From assembly GCA_023229725.1 (NCBI GenBank), contig JALNYR010000158.1, positions 1 to 5,385 on the forward strand: 5,385 bases of DNA, given 5' to 3'. This DNA comes from Dehalococcoidia bacterium (GTDB taxonomy: Bacteria; Chloroflexota; Dehalococcoidia; GIF9; AB-539-J10). This document shows, piece by piece, positions 1 through 5,103 of this stretch. Every line of letters begins with the position of its first letter. Position 1 is the first letter of the stretch. The notes beneath the pieces were generated by a model, which had not been told where the DNA came from, searched no databases, and worked only from the letters and a program-made list of their open reading frames with translations. The translations under genes and the position numbers were made by a program.

Positions 1-813
1 CTGGCCGGGGACGTGCTCCTGGCCTTCAAGGAACGCTTCTTCGAGGCCAACCCGGAGATCAAGCCCGGCGGCACCATGAAGGTGGCCGAGGAGTGCGACG
101 ACGCGCGCAAGGCCGTGCAGCAGATCATCATCCAGGACGTGGGCGCGGGGTATGTGGACGTGATCCGCATCTTCGAGCGCATGGCCGATGTGGTCAGCAT
201 GATCCCGCAGATCAGCCAGGGGGTCCGGCCGGAGAAGTCCGCGGACACGGCCTATGAGTTGTCCCAGCTCCTGGAGAACGCGGGCAAGTACCTGGGCAGC
301 GTCATCCGCAACTACGACCAGGGCCTTGTCGAGCCCATCGGCTCGGACTTCCTGCGCTACAACATGCTCGACCCGGAGGCCCCAGGCAAGGGCGACTTCG
401 TTCTGAAGGCCCTCGGCTTCTCCTCCTTCCAGGCCCGCATCGTCAGGACGCAGAAGCTCCTCCAGATGCTCGGCCTGGTCATGCAGTACCCGGAACTCCT
501 GGCCGAGGCCAAGCCGCGCCCGATGCTGGACGAGATTTTCAAGTCCGTGGACCTCGACCCCGGCGTGCTCCTGAAGAGCGAGCAGGACAAGGAGGTTGAG
601 GCCAAGGAGAAGCAGGAGGCCCTGGCGCAGCAGTTGGCCATGCAGCAGCAGGCACAGTCCGAAGCCCTGGCCATGGCCGAGGGCGCCAAGGACGCGGAGC
701 ACGGCCGCAGGATGGAACTGGAAGGGGCCAAGGCCGCCGGTTCGCTGGCCAAGACCGTCCTCGGCAAGAGCGCCCCCACGCCGCAGCCCATGGGCCTGCC
801 GGTGCAGCAATGA
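1..813 (+). CDS. Phage portal protein, C-terminal part (5' end outside window)
   Basis: The reading frame is open from the first base. A GTG at 13 is possible but has no Shine-Dalgarno and lies in mid-domain, so the gene surely begins outside the window. The visible 270 residues look like the C-terminal part of portal proteins that accompany N4-gp56-type capsids. A conserved stretch around residues 79-125 (TAYELSQLLENAGKYLG, NYDQGLVEPIG, DFLRYNML) matches my memory of that family. A Gln/Ala/Glu-rich coiled-coil tail follows at about residues 195-250, with MQQQAQ and basic patches. A portal forms the dodecameric ring at one capsid vertex, through which DNA is packaged and the tail attaches. 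The TGA stop overlaps the next start as ATGA, so the two are probably translationally coupled. Recognition is from family memory, not a search. The portal call is fairly secure; the exact subfamily is less so. Confidence 0.82.
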   Translation: MAGDVLLAFKERFFEANPEIKPGGTMKVAEECDDARKAVQQIIIQDVGAGYVDVIRIFERMADVVSMIPQISQGVRPEKSADTAYELSQLLENAGKYLGSVIRNYDQGLVEPIGSDFLRYNMLDPEAPGKGDFVLKALGFSSFQARIVRTQKLLQMLGLVMQYPELLAEAKPRPMLDEIFKSVDLDPGVLLKSEQDKEVEAKEKQEALAQQLAMQQQAQSEALAMAEGAKDAEHGRRMELEGAKAAGSLAKTVLGKSAPTPQPMGLPVQQ

Positions 814-1106
814 GGAAGGAGCTTTTCGAGAGCCTGGCCGTGGATCACCTGCTGAACCTGCGTGACCTGTCAGGGGCTCTGGAGACGGGTTCGGGCAAGG
901 TGATGCTCAAGGCCGTGGAAGTGCTGCTTGAGCGCGAGCGAGAGTCCATGGAGTCCAGGCCGATCCGGGGCGGCGAAGACGTGACCAAGAGCGTGGAATA
1001 CCGGCTGGGCTTCATCGCGGCCTGCAAGCGGATGCTCGCCCTGCCCGAAGAGGCCGGAAAGTACGTGGAGAAAAAGAACAGAGAAATCGAGGAGAAAAGA
1101 GCATGA
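810..1106 (+). CDS. Small conserved phage protein of unknown function, between portal and scaffold
   Basis: The protein has 98 aa and is predicted mostly helical, with many charged residues. Residues 64-86 carry a pattern (YRLGFIAACKRMLALPEEAGK) that I associate with small uncharacterised proteins encoded near phage portals. It is followed by a Lys/Glu-rich C-terminal helix (EKKNREIEEKRA). There is no signal peptide, membrane segment or Cys pair. The ATG at 810 overlaps the portal stop as ATGA. No convincing Shine-Dalgarno precedes it, so translation probably depends on ribosomes finishing the portal gene. Its own stop overlaps the next start in the same way. A head-completion, head-tail connector or portal-accessory role would fit the position but is inference only. 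Confidence 0.75.
   Translation: MRKELFESLAVDHLLNLRDLSGALETGSGKVMLKAVEVLLERERESMESRPIRGGEDVTKSVEYRLGFIAACKRMLALPEEAGKYVEKKNREIEEKRA
1089..1095 (+). promoter_or_regulatory. Ribosome binding site that fixes the start of the exported protein
   Basis: GAGGAGA lies 7 nt before the ATG at 1103, inside the 3' end of the preceding gene. It matters because it selects the start that includes the signal peptide. The next candidate, a GTG at 1187 just after the predicted cleavage site, has no comparable site. The signal sequence is therefore very likely translated. Confidence 0.75.
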
Positions 1107-2008
1107 ACCGTTTCAACCCCTGCGCCTTTTCGGCCCTGGTCCTCGCGGTGCTCCTGGCCTTCGCGTTTCCCGCCCTGGCCGCGCCCGTGGACAACAACCG
1201 TGACACCACCATCAACGGCGAGTGGACGTTCCAGCAGGATCAGACCTTCAGGAAGGACCTGATCCTGGAGGATCAGGTCAAGGTCGGCGGGGAAAGTGTC
1301 TTCGAGGCCGCGCCCGTCTTCTTCTACGACGAGTTCCTGGGGACCAACGGCACCCTGTTCCAGGGCGGCGCGACCGGCGGCGGCTACAGCGGGTCCTGGA
1401 CCGGCAACGCGACCGCGGGCGGAAACGCCACGGTGGTCGGCTCCATTCCCCCCGGCTTCGCCCAGTTGAACACCAACGGCTCCAGCGGCGCCCAGTGCGC
1501 CTCGATGTACTGGAACGACAACCTGGCCCTGGACATCTCCAAGGGTCTGGTCTTCGAGACGCGGGTGACCTTCCCCACGCTGCCGGCCAACTACGGAACC
1601 GCCTCCATCGGCCTGATGGGCAACGCCACCCAGGCCAACCCGCTCGGCAACGGGTGGTTCGCGCTGTTCCACGTCGGTGGGTCCAACCCGGCCCCGACGT
1701 TCAACACCGATGTCAACGCGACCTTCTCCGACGGCGTGGCCAACCTGAACGCCACGACCGGGGCGACCATCGCCGCGAACACCGCCAGGACCTACCGGAT
1801 CGAGACGAGCACCGACGGCGTGCTGAGCTTCTTCATCGACGGCGCCCAGGTCGGCGCGGCCACGGCCATGGACTGGTCCACCGCCGGGGGCCGCCTCTAC
1901 GTGCAGCCCTACCTGAACGTCTACCAGGGCGGGGCCTCGACCAACGCCATCGACTCGAACGCCACCATGCGCGTGGACTACGTGCGCGTGTACCAGAAGA
2001 CCCGCTAA
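1103..2008 (+). CDS. Secreted jelly-roll (LamG/GH16-like concanavalin fold) protein with Sec signal peptide
   Basis: The protein has 301 aa. Residues 1-27 form a classic Sec signal peptide: basic Arg3, a hydrophobic core LVLAVLLAFAF, and an ALAA cleavage region. Cys7 is not in a lipobox, so this is not a lipoprotein. Residues 34-64 (DTTINGEWTFQQ, DLILEDQVKVGG) look like the short beta repeats seen in phage fibre or surface proteins. Residues 72-298 look like one beta-sandwich domain: an opening VFFYDEFLG, alternating strands (LVFETRVTFP, YRIETSTDGVLSFFIDGAQVG, RLYVQPYL) and a closing VDYVRVYQ. That ending is typical of GH16/LamG-type domains. No GH16 catalytic ExDxxE motif is visible, so binding is more likely than hydrolysis. 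The mature protein has a single Cys (132) and is rich in Asn, Thr, Gly and Ala. The start overlaps the upstream stop as ATGA. Its role is unknown: a carbohydrate-binding or surface protein exported to the periplasm, or a virion surface protein with an odd N-terminus. Confidence 0.8.
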   Translation: MNRFNPCAFSALVLAVLLAFAFPALAAPVDNNRDTTINGEWTFQQDQTFRKDLILEDQVKVGGESVFEAAPVFFYDEFLGTNGTLFQGGATGGGYSGSWTGNATAGGNATVVGSIPPGFAQLNTNGSSGAQCASMYWNDNLALDISKGLVFETRVTFPTLPANYGTASIGLMGNATQANPLGNGWFALFHVGGSNPAPTFNTDVNATFSDGVANLNATTGATIAANTARTYRIETSTDGVLSFFIDGAQVGAATAMDWSTAGGRLYVQPYLNVYQGGASTNAIDSNATMRVDYVRVYQKTR

Positions 2009-2035
2009 CCGGAACCCAAGGCAGGAGACACGACA

Positions 2036-3013
2036 ATGCCCGACGACATCACCACCCCGGCGGCTGCGGAAGCCCCGGCGGCAGTCGCAGAGCAGGACAT
2101 CGACCAGGAGATGGAGGCCGGATTCGCCGACCTGGACGGGGACGAAACCGCGCAGGACGGCAATGCGGCCGAGGACGCGGCGACCGGCGAGAAGGGCGAT
2201 GCCCAGGCAGACGGCAAGGACAAGGCCCCCGCGCCTGCCCCCGCTGCCGCGGCTGCGGACGGAACCGACGCCGAGCCCGACCCAGTGGCAGCGCTTCTGG
2301 CCGAGGCCGAGGCCCGCGAGAAGGCCACCCCCGCTGCCGCGGCTGCTCCCGGAACGGCGGGGCAGCCCCCCGCCCAGCCCGGACGGCAGGGCGCCTCGGC
2401 CGAGGCTCCGCGGGCGACCAAGGAAGAGGTCAAGGAGTACCTGGACTTCTTCTCTGACACCATCCCGGATGAGAAGTTCATCATCGGCGACAAGGAACTG
2501 GACTTCAAGGCCCTGGAAGAAGACATGCCGGGCATCTCCGACGCCCTGCGCCTGTCCGGCGGCCGGGCCGCGGTCAAGTACGTGGGCCACCTTGCCGAGC
2601 GCGGCGAGATCATCACCGGCCACGTCATGAAGCAGTTCGTGGATCAGGTGGTCAACCCCATGCGGGCCGAACTGGAAGACCTCCGGTTCTGGCTCGACGT
2701 GGCCAAGCAGGACCCCGAGGCCCTGACCCTCGCGCAGAGCGCGGAAATGGATGCCTGGATCAAGACGCAGCCAGAACCGGTGCAGCGAATGGCCAAGAAC
2801 CTGCGCACGCCCAAGGACGTGGTCGCCTTTGTCAATGGTCTTCGCAAGTCCAAGGCCAAGGCCAAGACGGCGGACCACGACGCCAAGGCGCGCAAGGACA
2901 TCGAGCGGCAGCGCGCCCTGCACGGGCACAGCGCGAGCCCCGGGCGGCGTCCGGCAACGGCCGACGCCATCGGCGCGGCCTCGGAAGAAGAAGAAGGGTT
3001 CGCCAGCGCCTAG
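2036..3013 (+). CDS. Scaffold-type capsid assembly protein
   Basis: The protein has 325 aa, begins at an ATG with AGGAGA at 2023-2028, and lies 27 nt after the previous gene. Residues 1-125 are low-complexity, rich in Ala, Pro, Asp and Glu, and probably disordered. Residues 127-275 are a folded, largely helical region (KEEVKEYLDFFSDTIP, ELDFKALEEDMPGISDALR, MKQFVDQVVNPMRAELEDLR). Residues 271-305 are strongly basic (KSKAKAK, KARKDIERQR). The protein ends in an acidic EEEEGFASA tail. Disordered acidic and helical regions with a charged C-terminus, encoded upstream of a major capsid gene, are the usual signature of phage scaffolds, which direct capsid polymerisation and are then lost. The call rests on composition and position more than on a recognised motif. 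A minor head protein is the alternative. Confidence 0.72.
   Translation: MPDDITTPAAAEAPAAVAEQDIDQEMEAGFADLDGDETAQDGNAAEDAATGEKGDAQADGKDKAPAPAPAAAAADGTDAEPDPVAALLAEAEAREKATPAAAAAPGTAGQPPAQPGRQGASAEAPRATKEEVKEYLDFFSDTIPDEKFIIGDKELDFKALEEDMPGISDALRLSGGRAAVKYVGHLAERGEIITGHVMKQFVDQVVNPMRAELEDLRFWLDVAKQDPEALTLAQSAEMDAWIKTQPEPVQRMAKNLRTPKDVVAFVNGLRKSKAKAKTADHDAKARKDIERQRALHGHSASPGRRPATADAIGAASEEEEGFASA
2238..2256 (+). repeat. 19-bp direct repeat, copy 1, inside the scaffold-type gene
   Basis: CCCCCGCTGCCGCGGCTGC occurs here and again, exactly, at 2328-2346. The 90-bp offset equals 30 codons, so both copies are read in the same frame as a Pro-Ala5 run (residues 69-74 and 99-104). It contains the palindrome GCCGCGGC. 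It could be a duplication remnant in disordered linker, or a product of low-complexity Ala/Pro coding in a GC-rich genome. Confidence 0.85.
2328..2346 (+). repeat. 19-bp direct repeat, copy 2, inside the scaffold-type gene
   Basis: Exact second copy of the repeat at 2238-2256, in the same reading frame 30 codons downstream. Lys-Ala precedes both Ala/Pro-rich segments (DKAPAPAPA and EKATPA), which hints at a slightly longer degenerate duplication. Confidence 0.85.
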
Positions 3014-3021
3014 CGCGGCGC

Positions 3022-3028
3022 GGAGAAG
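3022..3028 (+). promoter_or_regulatory. Ribosome binding site for the Com-like gene
   Basis: GGAGAAG precedes the ATG at 3032, with the GGAG core 6 nt from the start. It favours this start over the in-frame ATG at 3068, which has no purine-rich site upstream. The choice gives the protein an N-terminal extension of about 23 residues before its first Cys. Confidence 0.6.
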
Positions 3029-3031
3029 AAC

Positions 3032-3214
3032 ATGGAAGCGGCAACGCAAGACATCGCGCGGCACAAGATGATCCCTGTCGAAGAGGGATACGAGGTCCGC
3101 TGCACGGAGCCGCGGTGCAACCGCCTGCTGTTCAAGGGGCGGATTGCGCCGGGTTCGAGCATCGAGATCAAGTGCCCGAAGTGCAAAACCATAGGGAGAA
3201 TCATGGTTTTGTGA
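3032..3214 (+). CDS. com: Com-family zinc-knuckle protein (Mu Com-like translational regulator)
   Basis: The protein has 60 aa. Four cysteines at 24, 29, 48 and 51 frame the signature CNRLLFKG ... IEIKCPKC, which is the hallmark of the Com family of phage Mu. In Mu, Com is a small zinc-finger protein that binds com-mom mRNA and is needed for translation of mom, the DNA-modification gene. Here the second pair is the expected CPKC (CX2C), but the first is CTEPRC (CX4C), two residues longer than usual. The protein also has a 23-residue N-terminal extension (MEAATQDIARHKMIPVEEGY) that typical short Com proteins lack. No mom-like gene follows; the major capsid gene does. The 3' end is less GC-rich than its surroundings and forms an inverted repeat. 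Family membership is well supported by the motif. The RNA target, and whether it regulates neighbouring genes, is unknown. Confidence 0.82.
   Translation: MEAATQDIARHKMIPVEEGYEVRCTEPRCNRLLFKGRIAPGSSIEIKCPKCKTIGRIMVL
3184..3211 (+). promoter_or_regulatory. Inverted repeat / mRNA stem-loop at the 3' end of the Com-like gene
   Basis: The arm CAAAACCAT (3184-3192) is perfectly complementary to ATGGTTTTG (3203-3211), giving a 9-bp stem. It could be extended by two G-U pairs (3182-3183 with 3212-3213). The 10-nt loop AGGGAGAATC contains a Shine-Dalgarno-like AGGGAG 4 nt before the ATG at 3203, which sits in the 3' arm. That ATG is in the Com frame and reads only Met-Val-Leu before the stop at 3212-3214. 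The stem is AT-rich in a GC-rich region and no T-tract follows the 3' arm, so an intrinsic terminator is unlikely. A regulatory RNA structure or Com binding site is possible. The repeat itself is certain; its function is not. Confidence 0.45.
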
Positions 3215-3315
3215 AGATATAGCACACATCCCACTGTGTACCAGAAGGCCATGCAGAGCCTCCGAGTGCCGAGGGTGTTCAACGATGAACATCAACATCC
3301 CACAAGGAGCGCGTC
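3215..3315 (+). other. 101-nt leader before the major capsid gene
   Basis: This is the longest non-coding gap in the window, and its left part (about 3215-3240) is clearly richer in A and T than the flanks. It contains a small possible hairpin, ACACA (3224-3228) with TGTGT (3235-3239) around a 6-nt loop, and the capsid ribosome binding site AAGGAG at 3304-3309. I could not find a convincing -35/-10 pair or a terminator. Short frames starting at 3236 (GTG), 3251 and 3285 run into the capsid gene in other frames and lack ribosome binding sites, so they are not called. Confidence 0.5.
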
Positions 3316-4338
3316 ATGGCCGACAACATCACCACCTTCCAGGACATCAGCCCGCGCGGACAGGGTATCGCCAAGGGCAAGCTGCTCAAGCGCTACCAGC
3401 ACCTCGCCGTCACCGAGCGGTTCGGCTACGTCGATCCGCAGCCCCGCAAGATGGGCGACCAGCGCGTCTGGGGCCGCTACCAGGACCTCCCCCGCGCCAC
3501 CGCCCCCCTCGCCGAAGCCGTCTCCGGCCCCGGCCAGAAGCTCCGCCGCGTGGACTACACGGCCACGCTGGAGCTGTTCGGCGATTCGGTCAACCTGACC
3601 AAGAAGGTCAAGGATCTGCACGAGGACCCGGTCGGCCAGGAAGCCACCGACCTTTGCGGTGAGCAGGCCCGCGAGACCATCGAGGTCATCCGCATCAACG
3701 TGCTCAAGGCGGGCACGAACGTCTTCTACGCCAACGGCGTGGCCTCCCGTGCCCTGGTCAACTCCCCGCCCACCCGCGGCGACTTCCGGCGCATCGTGCG
3801 CGCCTTCAAGCGCGCCAAGGCGCAGAAGATCAGCAAGATCATCGCCGCCACCCAGAACATCTCCACCCAGCCGGTCGAGGAAGCCTACTTCGCCATGGGT
3901 CACACCGACCTGGATTCCGACATCCGGGGCATCTCCGGCTTCCTGCCAGTGGCGCAGTACGCCAACTCGGGCAAGGCCCTGCCCGGCGAGGTCGGCTCCA
4001 TCGAGGAGTGCCGCATCATCCTGACCCCGCTGTTCGAGCCCTGGGAAGCGGCCGGCGTTGCCGGGACCGCCTACCTGTCCAGCGGCGCGGCCGTGTCTGC
4101 GGCCACCGCCTGCGACGTGTACCCGCTCATCTTCGTGGCCAAGGACGCCTACGGCATCGTGCCCCTCCAGGGAAAGAACTCCATCGAGATGGGCATGATC
4201 AACCCCGGCACCCCGACCAAGGACGACCAGCACGGCCTGCGCGGCTTCGTGTCCTGGTGCTCCTGGCAGGCGTGCGCGCGGCTGAACGAGTCCTGGATCG
4301 CACGCCTGGAGTGCTCCGCCACGGCCAACCCGTCCTAG
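3316..4338 (+). CDS. Major capsid protein, N4-gp56 family
   Basis: The protein has 340 aa, starting at an ATG with AAGGAG 6 nt upstream. The features recall the N4-gp56 family of HK97-fold capsid proteins: an N-terminal region leading to a Tyr-rich segment (GRYQDLPRATAPLAE), a helix-forming DYTATLELFGDSVNLTKKVKDLHEDP, and NVLKAGTNVFYANG at 128-141. These are followed by HTDLDSDIRGISGFLPVAQY at 196-215, PGEVGSIEECRIILTP at 223-238, VYPLIFVAKDAYGIVPLQG at 268-286, and a closing INPGTPTKDDQHGLRGFVSW ... RLNESWIARLE at 295-332. It is the main shell subunit, assembled on the scaffold and portal encoded upstream. The length fits the family and no frameshift or truncation is seen. No terminator separates it from the next gene. 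This is the most secure functional call in the window. Confidence 0.92.
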   Translation: MADNITTFQDISPRGQGIAKGKLLKRYQHLAVTERFGYVDPQPRKMGDQRVWGRYQDLPRATAPLAEAVSGPGQKLRRVDYTATLELFGDSVNLTKKVKDLHEDPVGQEATDLCGEQARETIEVIRINVLKAGTNVFYANGVASRALVNSPPTRGDFRRIVRAFKRAKAQKISKIIAATQNISTQPVEEAYFAMGHTDLDSDIRGISGFLPVAQYANSGKALPGEVGSIEECRIILTPLFEPWEAAGVAGTAYLSSGAAVSAATACDVYPLIFVAKDAYGIVPLQGKNSIEMGMINPGTPTKDDQHGLRGFVSWCSWQACARLNESWIARLECSATANPS

Positions 4339-4382
4339 TCGGTGTCTGAAGCAAACCCCCTGAAAGAAGCAAGGAGAGATAG

Positions 4383-5051
4383 ATGAACCACATCGCAGGA
4401 ACCTTCAACGGCACGGGCTCCGCGCTGTACATCGGCTGCGGCTTCGTCCCGGATTGGGTCAAGGTGTTCAACCTGGAGGACGCCGACTGCGCATTCCTCC
4501 AGTGGAACAAGCACCTGCTGCGCTCGGCCGAGATGCCCCGCGGAATGCTGATGCACACCGCGGCCGGGATGCTCGGCGACCCGCGCACCGTGGCCGACGG
4601 CGGCATCCACGTCTACCGCGGTGGGGACCTGATCACCTCCGCGTCCACCGCGTACCTCGTCCTGGACGACGCCGACTACAAGACCTCGGCCACCTACGGG
4701 ACCGTCAACAAGTGGACGCTCGGCAGCGCTGCCAATCGCACCGGCAAATTCAACGTCGAAGCCGACACCACCTACATCGGCGAGGGCTCCGAGATCACCA
4801 TCCGCCAGGACTTCGACGGCAAGGTCATCACCGCCGCTATCCAGGCGCTCACCTCCAACGGCGAGCAGGCCAACGAGGTCACCCTGTCCGAGGCCGTGAA
4901 GACCGGCGACATCCTGTTCATCAGCCGCATGTACGACTTCGTGGGCTGCGCGGCCAACACGACCATGCCCGCGGGCTTCCTGCTCGACGCCACGACCGTC
5001 ATCAACGTGTCCGGCGAGATGTGCGCCTTCGAGGCCGGGACCTTCATCTAG
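4383..5051 (+). CDS. Phage structural protein, probably head-associated (decoration-type)
   Basis: The protein has 222 aa. Its ATG has AAGGAGA (4371-4377) upstream, 44 nt after the capsid gene. The N-terminus, GTFNGTGSALYIGCGFVPDWVKVFNLEDAD (residues 6-35), has the pattern 'beta strand, hydrophobic-x-Gly-Phe-x-Pro-Asp-x-Val-x-hydrophobic-x-Asn'. I associate this pattern with uncharacterised phage structural proteins encoded just downstream of capsid genes. The rest is predicted mixed beta (YRGGDLITSAS, SEITIRQDFDGKVITAAI, TGDILFISRMYDF), without a signal peptide or membrane segment. Four cysteines lie at 19, 36, 189 and 214. A capsid decoration or head-completion role is inferred from position; no catalytic motif is visible. 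Confidence 0.75.
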   Translation: MNHIAGTFNGTGSALYIGCGFVPDWVKVFNLEDADCAFLQWNKHLLRSAEMPRGMLMHTAAGMLGDPRTVADGGIHVYRGGDLITSASTAYLVLDDADYKTSATYGTVNKWTLGSAANRTGKFNVEADTTYIGEGSEITIRQDFDGKVITAAIQALTSNGEQANEVTLSEAVKTGDILFISRMYDFVGCAANTTMPAGFLLDATTVINVSGEMCAFEAGTFI

Positions 5052-5090
5052 GCCCCGAGCTGACGCGACCGACAACCACAAGCAAATGCC

Positions 5091-5096
5091 AGAGGT
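5091..5096 (+). promoter_or_regulatory. Ribosome binding site favouring the start at 5104
   Basis: AGAGGT lies 7 nt before the ATG at 5104. An in-frame ATG at 5086 would add MPEVNA to the protein, but only CACAAGCA-type sequence precedes it. The 5104 start is therefore preferred, moderately. Confidence 0.5.
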
Positions 5097-5103
5097 CAAC
5101 GCC

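Noticed and set aside
1989..2000. 12-bp match GTGTACCAGAAG shared with 3236-3247
   Set aside because: A 12-bp match is expected about once by chance in a window this size, and the two sites have unrelated contexts (end of a coding region and a leader).
1103..2008. Calling the exported protein an active GH16 glycosidase
   Set aside because: Only the fold-like ending and strand pattern fit. The catalytic ExDxxE motif is not visible, so no enzymatic activity is claimed.
1222..2457. 411-codon + strand frame rich in Arg, Gly and Pro
   Set aside because: It overlaps two well-supported genes in another frame, has Arg/Gly/Pro composition typical of a frame-shifted GC-rich sequence, and lacks domains.
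3184..3211. Intrinsic terminator reading of the stem-loop
   Set aside because: The stem is AT-rich rather than GC-rich and no T-tract follows it; the only T run is inside the 3' arm.
3209..3240. Promoter built from TTGTGA and AT-rich GATATA near the end of the Com-like gene
   Set aside because: The two elements are not at a proper 16-18 nt spacing and neither is close to consensus.
845..3298. An 817-codon open frame on the - strand across four genes
   Set aside because: Its translation is dominated by Val, Gly, Arg and Leu, as expected when codons ending in G or C are read in reverse. It crosses real gene borders and has no ribosome binding site or recognisable domain. It is an antisense shadow of high GC.
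3236..3598. Possible small gene starting in the leader and overlapping the capsid gene (GTG at 3236, ATG at 3251)
   Set aside because: There is no ribosome binding site, and the translation becomes Ser/Pro/Ala/Arg low-complexity as soon as it enters the capsid gene.
3292..4233. 313-codon open frame on the - strand opposite the capsid gene
   Set aside because: It has the same Val/Gly/Leu/Asp-biased composition as the other antisense frames, and the + strand gene is a secure capsid protein.
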